DNA of 64,000 nt, taken from the NCBI RefSeq assembly GCF_032854445.1, contig NC_088295.1, positions 87,999,836-88,063,835 on the forward strand. Reading direction: 5' to 3'. Positions 12,065 to 24,619 of the stretch are shown piece after piece. The notes beneath the pieces are model-generated. The model ran no database searches and was not told the DNA's origin. It worked only from the letters and a program-made list of their open reading frames with translations. The translations under genes were made by a program, and so were the position numbers. Position 1 is the stretch's first letter; every line of letters begins with the position of its first letter. The DNA comes from Liolophura sinensis. Its lineage: Eukaryota; Mollusca; Polyplacophora; Chitonida; Chitonidae.

Positions 12065-12923
12065 CTTAAAGGGAATAAAAACATGAAAACAGCAAGTGTG
12101 AAAACGCTTGGGACGCAGGCAACGGAGTGTTAATCATTTCATACGAGATACAGAGGTTTGAGAGTTCCATAGTTTGAGATGTACCCTACATACATTGTAT
12201 TATAAAGAAATGAAATAAATCACATTTAAAGCATACTGGATATATGTGTGATAGAAAATGCAGTGCATAATCAAATATTGAAATAGCAGTGTAATAGCGG
12301 TGACTGCATTGTGTTTAAAGATGGGAATCATTGTAAGTTGCATTGTGAACAACATTGATTTATTTGGTGAATATTTTTCTTTTACTTTCCTTTTCAAGAG
12401 TGAAAATGCAAACATGTGCATCAACACTGACCGTCACGTTATACGCTATATCACGTTATATACGATATATTGACTTATACATACAAGCACCTCTGTTAAG
12501 TTGTTCATGTTGCTGCCCATCAACCACCGCCAAACGTCTCAGGAAAACCTTAAAATGATCGTTACAATTTCGAACTCATTCCACGATCACCATGATTGCA
12601 TATCACGCAGGAAGCGAGTCTATGAGGCTATCGAAGGTGTTTCTCGACTGCCGAAAAACAAAAATGAAAGTACAAATATTCCTATGTGGACGCTAACAAT
12701 TAACTAATGTTCAGCTGGCTAAATTTGCATTATCCACATATCCACCCAGTTAGTGTATCCAGATTGAGCGCTATACTATATACCATACAGCTTGTACGAT
12801 CAGACATTGTGGAACATTACTGCCAGAATGTTATCAGTTCTTATCCACATTCAACACTTACTTATTTAATGTTTGTTGATTTAAATGGTGCTTAATGCCG
12901 TACTCCAGAAGTTGTCACTTATA

Positions 12924-12925
<2 letters not shown>

Positions 12926-13016
<91 letters not shown>
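12926..13016. repeat. TA microsatellite
   Basis: About 45 uninterrupted TA units in the duplicated flank of copy B. The left copy has no such tract near 5,470. This is likely a length-unstable site. Confidence 0.95.
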
Positions 13017-13019
<3 letters not shown>

Positions 13020-13492
13020 CATGTTAAATGTATCAGCTCGACATGAAAATTAATGTCGTTCAAGGTTAGAAATGACAACAAATCTGGCATCATTGCTTTC
13101 TACGTCTATGTTCCGTACTACTTTGGTCCATTAGAATAATAGCCACCACGCAGCATTCCAAAGTCAACAACAAAACAAAAGCGACCATAATATGCCGTAT
13201 TTGACTATGCGGTGAACATTTCGCGAAATGCACATTAAGATTGTAGTATTTGGTGTAGAAATCCAGCTAATGCGACAGGTCTTTTCGAAATTTGTTAACC
13301 CTACTCGCATAATCCTGTGTTCTTGCAAGATTTCAGGTGAAAGTCTAATGCCGATTATTTTGCCCAAAATGGGTCTTTTCCAAGAAAGGGATAATTTTGG
13401 GGGTATTTTTGTTTAAGATATCTTCTCTTCAAGTATTAATGTACCTATGGGTGCAACACCATTCGCTCATTTTGATTCCTTTCTGTATTTAA

Positions 13493-14062
13493 AGGAGAAG
13501 AAAACTTAAAAACATGACAATATGAGCTGAAAAAAGCAAATTTTTTTCTTTGTGGTGGTGCCTGCTGCATAATTTTGCGATTTTTCCTCGCTATACTTGT
13601 AAAGCTTGAAAACGGCAAAGCTGGGATAAATCGCTGAGTCCATCGCTTTCTCCATCTTTAACACCCTGTAATTTATGCTGAGGATGTGTTGCCTCTCAGC
13701 CAATGAGAGTCGTTAAAACTGTCGGCTTGTTCGTGTAAACTCGGAACCTACGTCCAACATTCTGGATTCCCGATCGTCAAGCGGAAAACGAACTGTACTG
13801 TTCGCTACTTTCTGGGAAGAAGAGTTCTACCGGAAATGTACGAACTGCACTTAGGCGGTTTCCGACGGCAATTCTGCTAACACAGAAGACTTCAGGACTA
13901 GTTCTTGGGCAAAATGGAGTCGCCCACAGTGGATTTTGGCGTTGACTTTATTTATAATTTATCCACTTTAGGTACATATTAGAATTTTTTATGGCATGCA
14001 CATGCGAGGAAATGAATACTGTTTTCAATGGTATTTGTTTGATATTTAAATTTTCTTCTCCT
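13493..14062. mobile_element. 570-bp MITE with TTAA target duplication
   Basis: TTAA flanks both ends (13,489-13,492 and 14,063-14,066). The termini AGGAGAAGAAAA and TTTTCTTCTCCT are inverted repeats of about 16 bp. The paralogous site near 6,060-6,070 lacks it, joining the flanks at ATATAACGTGCC. A TTAA target suggests piggyBac- or Kolobok-type mobilisation. No transposase is encoded. Confidence 0.8.
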
Positions 14063-14250
14063 TTAACGTGCCGAGCAAAGCTTGCTTAATGACTGAACCG
14101 AGCGAGATTATCTCCCCTGAACTTCGGGGCGTCGCTATTATTTGGATTCGATCTTACGATTTTCTGGACTCGCGAGCCCACGATAAATCATCTGACATGA
14201 GTCCCAATTAAATACAGTACATTTTCATGAGACTCGCTTAAATTTATGGT

Positions 14251-15730
14251 AGTAGATTACACGCCCCATAGCACCATGACTTAAGCACAAAATCATCCTC
14301 AGTGAAGTAATACGGAAACCCAAATGGAAACGTGACAATCTGGGACAACCGCATTCTCTCTGTGATAGTAATCAGCTGGTAGGTGTGGTAAGGGTTGTGT
14401 GGTAATTAAGGGTTACATATAAACTGAATAAATTATAGCAAGGAAGCTGAGTTTTTTGTTTGTTTTTTTTGTCTCAAATTCGGGATAATCGAGCTGCACA
14501 CATATCAGAGACAGTGTCTACAAGCCATTCAACAGGGAAAAGATGTATATGTGTGCCGAAAAACTGGAGCAGGGAAATCATGCTGTCAACGATATCCTTA
14601 GAATAACAACATCAACAAAACTCGATGTCCTTATCATTATCTTTGTGTCACCCCTGGTTAGCCTTGATTATAAAGTCTCAGGTGAAAGCTTAAAACAAGA
14701 GAGGCATACGTGTAGCGTATCGTAGGGATGACTATGAATTCCAAGGTATTGCGGATGGTAAATTCCATTATGGGAATTCAGTTAGCATTTGTAGGACTGA
14801 CGAGATGGGGACAACTTTTAACTGAACACGTCTAACAATCATTCACTTCCATCATCTCATCAGAAAGATTTTATAGGTCTTCGTGCAACGTTTGATGACA
14901 ATTGTTCATCAGACTCCGGGTCGCTGGACCAAGAGGCCATTAACTTTAGCATTTGTGAATTAATTGTCTAAATCTTGCTCGTAATGCTGAAATAGTTATT
15001 TTATTATCAGCTCACTGATGATTTTAAATGAAATGTGTTTCATTTAGTAATATTTTTGAAATAAAACTCAAGATCTGACATCTTGGTTTACATGTGTTTG
15101 AGAGCTCTTTTAAAGATCTTACTAAATGTACACAAGAACAATTTATCAATCAGTCAGGCAGAGGAAATTAAATATATTAAGACAATGTATAGATATAAAC
15201 AATGGTGTGATGCTGCTAAGACCTTTTTTCAAATTGAGTAATGCTCCATATACAGTATGTCCATTTGCATGTATGTGTTTTAGTTATTATCAAAACTGGG
15301 CGAGGATATATGTAGATCAAATTAACTTGTAAGCCACATAAATATTTAGTGACTGTGAATTGAGCATTAGATTCTTTTCTTAATAGATTTTGAACATCAT
15401 TCTCAGAAATTTCCACTTGTACAATAGCTGGTGGTCAGTTTTATTAAGGATGGAGAAGGAACTAGAGAACTGTCCTTGCGCAAGTTGCTAGCTTACTTTC
15501 AGACTTGCATTCCAGATTGCTGGAAGAGACGCGGTCCTCCTCAAATGTGAAAAGGATGAACAACTGGAGTACCATTTGGAGTACCATTTATTGTCACAAT
15601 GAGCGCAAGGGAATCCGACAATTCCCTAAAACCTGAACGGAATCTGCACATTGCATGCCGACAATTAGGAGTTCAGCGTCTGATCACAGAGGTTAAGCGA
15701 AATTACTCACCTGTGCAGTTATTTGACACT
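14251..15730. other. Gene-free stretch
   Basis: I found no supported gene, exon, RNA or clear repeat here. Only short, unrelated open frames occur. Confidence 0.5.
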
Positions 15731-15737
15731 GAGTGTA

Positions 15738-15900
15738 CTAGGTTTAATTATTTATTTGATTTTTGGTGAACATCACACTCAAGATATTCCCGCGTGCTAG
15801 TGAACCACACTTTTATGGGTGGAGAAAACCGGAGTGGCTGATGTAAACCACCGATTTTTGGCAAGTTGTAGATGAACTTTCCCACGCTTGACAAACTCAT
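15738..15900 (-). mobile_element. SINE-like element, family 3 (minus orientation)
   Basis: A TTATTTGATTTTTGGTG tail is followed by a body with GGGTGGAGAAAACCGGAG and TTTCCCACGCTTGAC, a common molluscan short-element layout distinct from family 1. The right end is not clear and may reach about 16,040. Related pieces lie near 46,855-46,960 and 56,838-56,946. Confidence 0.5.
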
Positions 15901-16739
15901 ACGCTCACCGTGTAGATTATATGTTAAGACAAAGTGGTCATAGACTGTGCAACTGATCATATGAGCACTGCTCACCCCTATAAATTGTCACCAAGGCCCC
16001 ACAAACGGTGAGAGAAGGAGGGCCTTCTCATCATAAAACATCAGGTTTTATACCCACACCTATGTGCAAGGAGTAAGGGCCCTTATGAAAGCTGCAGACA
16101 AAAATCTCTTTATTACAATTTTCCACAAAGTAACGTGAGGAAATATATATTTCCACACATGACCTTAAATCAAGTATCTGCTTTAAGATATTCCATGACA
16201 GAAAACCAGGATTAACGTCTTACTGGTATAAGATAAACTCATGGCACACGAAACATTTCTGATGCCATTCTGTCACCTACTGTGTAATTACTACAAACAA
16301 GTATGCGGGAAGATGTACTGCCGATGGACGGTCAATCTCGCCACTCTGCTTGCTAGCGCAGAACATGGCCTGCAGATATACCCTCTCGTTTCACCACAAC
16401 AACGTCAGAGGAAGACGAAATGGAAAGCCTCCAGGACCTCCTTTAGAGATCTTGCTTTCCGTCGTCAAATTACGCCTCTGTCCGACCACAACACGATTGC
16501 TCACCGTTGACACTAGTTAAGGACACTAGTTGCGCTAAGCAGGTTTTACAGTATACGTTGAAATCGACATTCCTTTGGCGTGGCCATCGAATTGCGTCAC
16601 TGTCGTAAACTATAGATGTCTGAACATGTCAACTGTCATTTACTGTTTATGACTTCCCGCCAAGAGATAGTACTGTCGTTTCCATTGGTCTGTCAGGATT
16701 GCTTTAAATAGTTCTGTTTACGTCACCGTGTGCCAGAAA

Positions 16740-17799
16740 GCACAGTGAGAAAAGCCTTGCCATTTAATTTACGGTCGAACGAAATTTCTGACTTCTTTCA
16801 GGACAGGGATATTTCTATTCAGCCTAGTTGTGTTCCTCTTTTTCCTCCCTGGAAGTTATCGAGCCCATTTGTCTCTGCGGAATTACATTCTAAAGTCAAA
16901 AAGACGGATAACAGTAGTGTATCGTTGTTATGTGTCATATTAAATCAAACTGGAACGAGTACTTACAAGTATTTACCGACGCTTCCAAATGCCCCGACAC
17001 TAACAAAGTGGGCGCATCAGTGTGTATTCCAGAAATGAGGTATGAAAAAATCTTTCCGCTTGTCTGATTATGTTTCCGTGTTCACTGCAGAGCTTACCCA
17101 ATCTTATGTGCTCTTAACTATCTTCTCGAGTTTCACAGACTCCTTAAGTTCTTTACAGGCACTTGGTAACTTATTTGGAGAAGTCGGCAGCGCTTGCGTA
17201 TGAAATACTGTATATCTGTACTATATTGGGCTACCAAGGTGTATCTTTGGCGTTTGAATGGGTGCCGGGCCACATTGGTGTTGACGGAAATGAGTTGGCT
17301 GACAAACTGGCCAAAAAGGCCCTTGATCTACCCAATATATCCCACACCATCCCGTTGTCTATACAAGAAGCTATTAGTTATGTCAAACCGAAATTTATAC
17401 CAGTATGGCAAAATGAATGGGATAACTCTGTTACAGGAAGATTCTTTTATGCTCACAACCCTCAAATCTCTGTAGGCTACAATCTCTCTCTCTCAACTCT
17501 CGCTGTGATGAAATACTCGTATTTACACTCTTGTCTGGTCACATTAAAACAAACAGCTATTTGCATAAATTCAATCTCCATGACACGGGTCTTTGTGAGG
17601 AATGTTTTGTAGAAGATACTGTTGCGCATGTTCTTTTTCGTTGTAAACGTCATATTGACGCCAGGCGCGTATTTTCACGCAGAATTAACGTGTTGGTGTT
17701 AGGATTCCGTCAGAAGACACGGTTTTAAAACCGGTGAGAAATCACAGTAAAGTTTTTCAGGCTGTTGCCAATTTTCTCACTCGCTGCTACATATCCTAA
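16740..17799 (+). mobile_element. 3' end of an RNase H-bearing LINE (I-like), degraded
   Basis: The segment shows, in order, a post-RT linker (LFPPWKLSSPF), an RNase H domain with FTDASK, FTAEL and SFTDSLSSLQAL carrying the D-E-D residues, then WVPGHIGVDGNELADKLAK. It ends with a C-terminal cysteine/histidine knuckle (SGHIKTNSYLHKF, then GLCEECF, then HVLFRC) and a stop near 17,799. The pieces fall in more than one frame, with at least two shifts (near 17,035 and near 17,500). The 5' end including most of the RT is missing. The RNase H plus C-terminal knuckle points to the I/ingi-like LINE group. Confidence 0.82.
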
Positions 17800-18146
17800 C
17801 ACTTAAAATGTTTACTTAACTGTGTACCCAAGCATGTCTTGAAATGTTATCTATCGTTGCTTGAACATGCGTAATTTGTCAAGGGTCAAAGCCTAGCATT
17901 TTCTGTGGACTCAATGTGTTAACATTCCCCGTCTTTACTGTCCACGCGTGTATCCTTATACCATCGGTGTTCTTTACGATAGCTGTGTAGAGGCTTAGTT
18001 CTCTTGAGTTCTGGACATTTATGTAAAGCAGTTTACTTGGGAAAACAATGCATTCAACGTTTCGTTATTGGCGTGCATCATTCGACCTGGATGGGGAAAC
18101 GCCCTTACAAACTAATCTCTCCCCCAACCCTCCCACCGTGTGCCAG

Positions 18147-18278
18147 ATGTGAAGACTTTTCAGCAGAGGTTGAGTACACTTACGGCTACGGTCGTATGCC
18201 TAAGGAGAGTAGAACTCTAACTGTACGTAAATGTGCTGGTGTGTGCTGCACTATCAATGTGCACGTCGACATAATTAC
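18147..18278 (+). CDS. Possible cysteine-rich exon (orphan)
   Basis: A strong pyrimidine tract and CCAG acceptor precede, and AC|GTAAGC follows, an open 132-nt phase 2-2 segment. It encodes a compact cysteine-bearing peptide with AEVEYTYGYGRMP and TLTVRKCAGVCC. The spacing loosely recalls cystine-knot domains (CTCK or bursicon-like), but no diagnostic pattern is complete and no neighbouring exon was recognised. It could be a real internal exon of an unassembled gene model or a chance match. Confidence 0.28.
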
Positions 18279-19070
18279 GTAAGCTAAGTATACAGCGGTT
18301 GTAATTTTTTGTCGAGGTATACCAAAACAACATTTTTGTTGGGAAGGTTAGCCGAAGTTACGACTAAGCGAGTGTACCTCTGCGTGCACTGATATAAATT
18401 TTCAGGTTGTATATGCTTATAAGTGTTAAACGTTAGCTAGTCTGGGGAATATGTTGGTTAAACTGCTATATAACAATGGGATATTTGTAACAATCCATTT
18501 GTGATTCCGTTAATGGTCTTATCGACGTATAGCACTGCCATACAGTAACATCTGGATCCAAACACTATCGGTAATAGTTTGCCGCCTTTTATTTGGGGAA
18601 GAGCTGTCTGTAAAACGAGTTGATCATATAGTATACTATAGATATGTATAAATAATATGTGTCAAAACTACACGCTGTGCATCGATGATTTACACACCTA
18701 ATCGGTCATAACAAGACCCTATAAATTGTATTAGTACACGTGCATACCAAAAACTTTCTAATTCATGTACAAATTGTCCGCCGGCTTATTCGCCTATACG
18801 TTTTATACCAGTTAAGAGAACATTTGCTATGCGATTACATGTGTTAAAGTTCAGATGTTATCCAATGTCAACTTTACCGTTTAAGCATCGGGTAAATCGG
18901 ATAAAAAATATGTCTTGAGAACTGCACGAGATGCTTAATGCATCCACCCGTTTTACTGTCTTATCACTGACTTGACAGGGCTAATTAAGCTTTGCCGCTT
19001 CTGACAACATCAGCCACATGTGAATACATGGATTTAAATTTTAAAGTGAATTTAACTGTCATTTAAGTGC

Positions 19071-19107
19071 GTGTGTGTGTGTGTGCGTGGGTGTGTATAC
19101 ATGTATG

Positions 19108-19160
<53 letters not shown>
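19071..19160. repeat. GT microsatellite
   Basis: GT-rich tract with interruptions, then about 30 uninterrupted GT units. Confidence 0.95.
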
Positions 19161-19163
<3 letters not shown>

Positions 19164-19211
19164 TGTGACGCCTGGGTAAATTTCCTGTCTGTTTAGCCTT
19201 CATTATTATAG

Positions 19212-19597
19212 TTATCTAGTAGAGGACTGATAAATAGCGTGTTTGAGCTTTAGTTGCATGCCGTGAAGCCGAAGCAGAAAGGACATTTCTATATCATCAT
19301 TGAATTTAAAGCATTCCAAAGCTCCTCGACCTGTAATGTCCACTGATTCGTGTGTTGTTGAGCCATTGACGAAATTTATTTTCATATTATAGGCAAACTC
19401 GACAACTTCCTCGCCGGGCCTATCGTCTTTTTGGGAGTAAGGGGTTTGGATTGAACCTCCAGTTCTCGGGGACACTGTGTGCGCCAGAGATTCTGGTGAA
19501 AAGCGAACCAGCAACGAACCACTCGCTACGAGGACACTCGCTACGAGGATCTGTAAGTGTAAGCCTTTATATTCTGGTTTTTCAATGGTGAGCAATT
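19212..19597 (-). CDS. Hypothetical terminal exon
   Basis: A good acceptor (TTTTATTTTTCAG) opens a 127-codon frame ending in TAA. The peptide has mixed composition with an N-terminal hydrophobic stretch (LHLQILVASVLVASGSLLV) and a glycosylation-type NGST. No family was recognised. A local near-duplication in the hydrophobic stretch comes from a repeated CTCGCTACGAGGA. It may be a terminal coding exon or a chance open frame. Confidence 0.25.
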
Positions 19598-19689
19598 CTG
19601 AAAAATAAAACATATAACTGAGTTTGTAGTTTATATACACGTTATGAAACCGCCGGCTGTATTTGGAACAAAAGATGTGTACCATTTAA

Positions 19690-22600
19690 GATACACCCTC
19701 TATAGCCAACACCCATATAAACTGACTTTGCGAAAGCGTGGTATACTGTACAATCTGAAAAACTCAATCTTCCTGCACGATCCATACAAGAACCGTCTCT
19801 TCGTTTGATAAAGGTAATTAACTTTGAAGATACTTCTATATATTTTTCCTCTGAAAACATATTTTGTAAGATGTATTGGCATTACACTGGTCCATATACT
19901 ATCTAATGAAGCTTTACAATTAAAGGTAGCAAACATCCATGTAATGGTGTCTAGACGGAACAGGCATGAGCATCTCTTTGCTAGTTCCCTTTGTGGATAT
20001 GCTCGCTACTCGGTTTAACAAACATTCAGTGAAACTTAAGATATCAGGGCTTATTAAAATAAGGCCTTAATTTAACGGTTATTGTGGAAATTATTAAAAG
20101 CCGTGAGGCTATGTAATGTACATAAAGATTATAGCAGTTTGTCGTGTGGCCTAACCGGTTTAAACGACCACAGAATACGCACTGGTATAGCCTTAAGTCA
20201 TAGATATACAGGTAGAAAAATAACAAAAACAGTGAAAAAGTTCACTATGTATACATATCTTTACAAAGCTTTAAAACAATAACTGTTCTTTCTTTCTTCA
20301 CGTTTTAAGAGTTTTTGACAGCAAAAGTCCACAAGACCTTGCTCAGCGAGGTCGAGGATTCTAATGCATCTGTGGCAAGTACGTGGCGAAGAATGCCAGT
20401 CAAATACATAAAGACATAAATACCAAAAGAACCCTAGATCTTCGAGGATCCTAATTAGACGTACTTTTAATTCCGTTGACCTCGACCCCCTCCCATTCCC
20501 TCTACCCACTTTCTCATTCTTGAGTCGTTTATTTCTATAACTGAGTCACTTGGCTTCATCGCTGAGTCACAGGTGCTCCGTTTGATCGAGAGATTTTACC
20601 GATCACTGAAAAGATTTCAAACGAAATCATTAAACTAAAATAGCCATTTCCAGCAGCTGTTGGTTTGAAATGCCTTTCATTATCTCATGCAGCCCAGCCT
20701 TTAGAGCAGTCTAGCATAACAAAAGCGGTGGCACGAGGCATCCTGTTGTCTCAACCTGGCGTGTACCTGGTCAAAACGTTAATCAGTGTTCAGATAATGA
20801 CCAACGGCACGCGCCCTGATGAGACCGCTCTACAAACTGGACAATGGCTTTGTTCTCACACCGTGAGACCCAACCTGCCCAGTAATGGCCAGGTTTGTAT
20901 TGAGCTGACCGGACACAAAGGCCATCTTAACTTAATCTTGTCCCTCTCAGCTCGGGTGGGCCCCTCATAAGGTCAACCATCCTAGTATAAGACGTGCCCG
21001 TGTGTCCGTTGCAAGGCCCTTCTGCTTGTTCTAAGGCCATAACGACTGCTCTGCGCATGTGTATCCGTACTTCAGGGTAGAGTACATAATGGAAGTACGC
21101 CACCTTTCTGAGATTCTGTCTGATTATCAGATGGTGTCATCCCGATGTTCAAGTCCTTTTTCCAAAGACTGCTTGATCAGAAAGAATGCTTTCATACATT
21201 AAGGCAGTTGTACTAAAATCAAGTGATATTTTGTAAAACTCAATCATCATTATAAAACCACTCCGCATATTTCATTAGTATTTGTGTAGACGGGTTTAAT
21301 AATACAGGTAGTAATATAGCTAGTAATACCACCACGCAATAGGATTCCGGAAATAGTACCTTTACTGTGGTCACATGCTTTTGTCATAAATATCTGATGG
21401 TTGTCCAAATAAGTACACGAATAGTTGAAAGAGAACAAATTTGCAAACAGTCACAAATGCAAACTGAGAACAGTCTTGAGAAGCTGGAGATCGAAAATGG
21501 CATGGGTTAAACCGTCTTGCACGTACTTTGTTTCGCCGGTTAGAACAAGTAAGCAAACAATTTTTTTTATAAAAAATAAAGATAGCAGAACTGTTGATAA
21601 AAATTATCAGTCTCTCTGATAATTTCAGTCATTTGTCAACGGAAGTGGATGAGTGCTGACTTAAAATAGCACAACATATAGGTAATGGGTGACGCGTGTT
21701 GCTGGACGGTATAGTCTGATGTGATGGTTATCAGGGCGCGATGTGTGGGAGCGAATCAACCTACAAACAGGCCAGGGGCAACACGCTGGGAAAACTCCAC
21801 TTCCCACACACGGCGTTCTATAAATTTAATCTCGTAACTGTGTGATGAACTGGGTGCAAGGATAATAGGGTGTCGGAAGTTTTGAGCAGGTCGTGGGTGA
21901 TATCATCTGTCCACCTACAGCAGACACACAGACATGTATACAGGCAAGCGACATGACCTTATATTTATGTCAGGCGACAATTTCTCTGATATACTAACGT
22001 AAACAGACGCAGACACATGTATCTAACACTGCAGCACCGGGTTATCCTCTGACGATAACCACTTTCAGAGTGTTTACACAGCAAATGGATGTTTACAGTG
22101 TATCTTTTGCTAGGTACAGATATAGCTAAAGATAAAATGTTGTTTTTTTTTTGGTAGCAAATGTCCAACATATCTAAGCTCTCCTGGGTGCGTATGAACA
22201 AAATGCTCAGAGCATTTGCCGGCGAATCTCAAAACCCTGACATAAACCCCTCTGTATAAGTATATTGTCAATAACATAAATTTACATCGATTGCTTGTTT
22301 GAGAAAACTTGAAACATTCTCTCTCAAAAAAGAGCCCTGAAGATTCGAACTCATTCCCGATATGAAACCCTTTCTCCGAAAAGATTTCGTTGGTCCACTG
22401 TACTGTGGAGGATGTCTGATAGTTAATGGCAGCAATACAGATTTTAAACTGGCTGAAATATGACAAAACTTATCGAATTACAAAATGTATGTTTTACGCG
22501 TAAAGACAAACGTTAACCAAAGCGAAACTTTGACAGCATATAGCAATAGACACATGAAGGTTTCAGTTAAGCTATTTTTCTGGTTAACATTGGTCTTCAT

Positions 22601-22690
22601 ACTGTAAATTAAAAACACAGTGCATCCTTTGAACGAAAAATTGGTGTTTTTGATCGAGTGTGCATTTTTGGAGGGTTATTACTAAGCAAC
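19690..22690. other. Gene-free stretch
   Basis: Several short open frames occur but none has splice context, domain motifs or repeat-free support. No RNA gene or transposon was recognised. Confidence 0.45.
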
Positions 22691-22695
22691 CATCT

Positions 22696-22850
22696 CTTTT
22701 ATGGCCATATAACTTTAGTGAGTGCTTCGACCAAGTTTTATACTTCTGATTCCGAAGTTTATAGAAATGTGCTGGGATTTTGAAACTTGCACTTTGTTAT
22801 CGTACCTCTCTCGGGCGGATCATCCGCCTTACCGTACCAGGTCCTCTCTA
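22696..22850 (+). repeat. Dispersed repeat, copy 1
   Basis: It shares a stretch with 44,797-44,957, including AAGTTTTATACTTCTGATT, a GAAAT(G/A)TGCTGGGA motif, TCGTACCTCTCT and GCC(T/G)TACCGTACCAGGTCC-like ends. Divergence is moderate. The class is unknown. Confidence 0.65.
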
Positions 22851-23499
22851 GATGGAAAGCAGTCACACTATACGAATTCCCGTCAACGAGTATTTAACGT
22901 CATGTTTGCTAAACTGTGGGATGTATTTTGTCGCTTAATTAAGACGACAGGGCTTTTGCGGGGATTTTGTCGGCCGGGGCTTTTGTCCTGGATTCGCACT
23001 TTATGTACCGGCTCTCCACAGGTGTACATAGCGGCTTCCTTCTCCATGAATCAGATTTTTGTCAGAATTCTCTTGATGTCTGTTCTCCGTAGCTACTGTA
23101 GGTATCAGATAAACGGTGAATTCCCTGCAAAAAATCGAAGCCATTAAATCAAATCTTTCATAAGTAGGGTTGAACACCTGATCTGAGTTTCATACAATTT
23201 TAGCGAAGCTATTTGACCCATTTCATCTGACGGGAAAATGTCCAGGCGGTTTCCCGTGTTCTACCCAGCCAGATTCTTGTTCACAGATACTTGTTCACAG
23301 ATTCAAAGAAGAATCCATGAAAAGAAATATTCGTGTATACCACAGAGGAACACTCTAACACTGAGTAGGAATGTATGCTTTCTTTCTTTGGATTTTCAAA
23401 GTATTAAATAACTCATGGCGACATGGCGATGGTTTTTTTTTGAAAGTACACATGAAATGCCAGCCTTTAATAAGGAATTCCTTGTTCGTCATCCGCTTG

Positions 23500-23660
23500 G
23501 GGATATGGGAATAACTTGCCTAGGTCAGTGCTTTATCCCACGGACATACCGGTTTCATACACACAACACTGACGACCAACGTGTTCGTGAAAACGCCTTG
23601 AATACGGCGATAAAAATTAATCAGATAATAAATAAATAAATAATTAATAAATAAATAAAT
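23500..23660 (+). mobile_element. SINE tail, diverged
   Basis: GTTCGTGAAAACGCCTTGAA followed by TACGGCGATAAAAATTAATC and a long AATA-type tail. Only the 3' part is recognisable. Confidence 0.45.
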
Positions 23661-24549
23661 ACGTGTTGCAAGTAGCTGTTCGTGACATGTGATTTCGTGT
23701 GTCAAATAGTTGCGAAAGGCGGTCAGTTTAAATGGGGGTATTTGCGTTCTTATCTATCCTAACAACTGATAAACGTTTGATATTAATAAATAAACCTTAA
23801 AAATTTAATAAACAAGAAATAGACAAATAAGTATATAAATACTTTTTTTCGATCAAACAACTTGTTCATTCTTTAGGAACTTCCGTGGCAAATTGCCCTT
23901 ATTATTCCTTATGACGTACCTGCGTGCATTGCTTACACTTACCGTCAAAACGACGGGAAATGTGACATGCATATGGACAGAATATACATTGTTTGAACTG
24001 TAACAGTGGGCTATATTTTACATCTAGGTATTAGTAAAATGACAGATGGATACTAATTCATTATGGATTACAATTAATTAGCATGCTCGGCATATAGCCA
24101 CATGCAATTTATGTCTGTGTGGTGACCGCCCGAACACTCTTCATGTGTATTGCCGGGATGCTGCGTGTCAAATCAAGTACCGAGTATACGCCAAGATGCC
24201 TGTCATTGCAGGCATTGGATGAGTGCATTTTGGGCAATCAAGTGTGTATTGTCAGCTGTCAACGAAAAAAAACAGGATAAGTCAGTATTTGGCCACCGAC
24301 AAGTGATCATTGGTATTTAACAGTGCAATAAATACATTGTTATGGTTAATACATTGGTCACTGACAACAATGTGCCCTTTCTCACGAGAGACTACATTAA
24401 CATAAGTAATACTCAACAGAGCTTGTCCGCCGGCCGTGGAGAAGGCGGTATACGTTCTGGATAAACTTGGACAGGTTCGACAACTATAGATCACCATAGG
24501 CAAGTGCGGTTAGAAATATCTAGATAGCTATGCTACATGTAAATACCAA

Positions 24550-24616
<67 letters not shown>
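24550..24616. repeat. TA microsatellite
   Basis: About 33 uninterrupted TA units. Confidence 0.95.

Positions 24617-24619
<3 letters not shown>

Larger units (their letters stand above)
11185..14250. repeat. Segmental duplication, right copy
   Basis: This is the partner of 1-6,265. It lacks the 397-586 SINE, a block of about 720 bp at 840-1,560, the 1,904-2,254 SINE, the bulk of FAXC exon 1 (about 2,331-2,713) and the 2,819-5,074 transposon. It has its own 570-bp TTAA element and a long TA microsatellite. Confidence 0.85.

Noticed and set aside
17163-17612. Host RNase H gene
   Set aside because: The domain is followed by the LINE C-terminal knuckle and preceded by the LINE linker, all in broken frames.
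22722-23147. 141-codon open frame
   Set aside because: Its first third is a dispersed repeat and the rest shows no motif or splice context.
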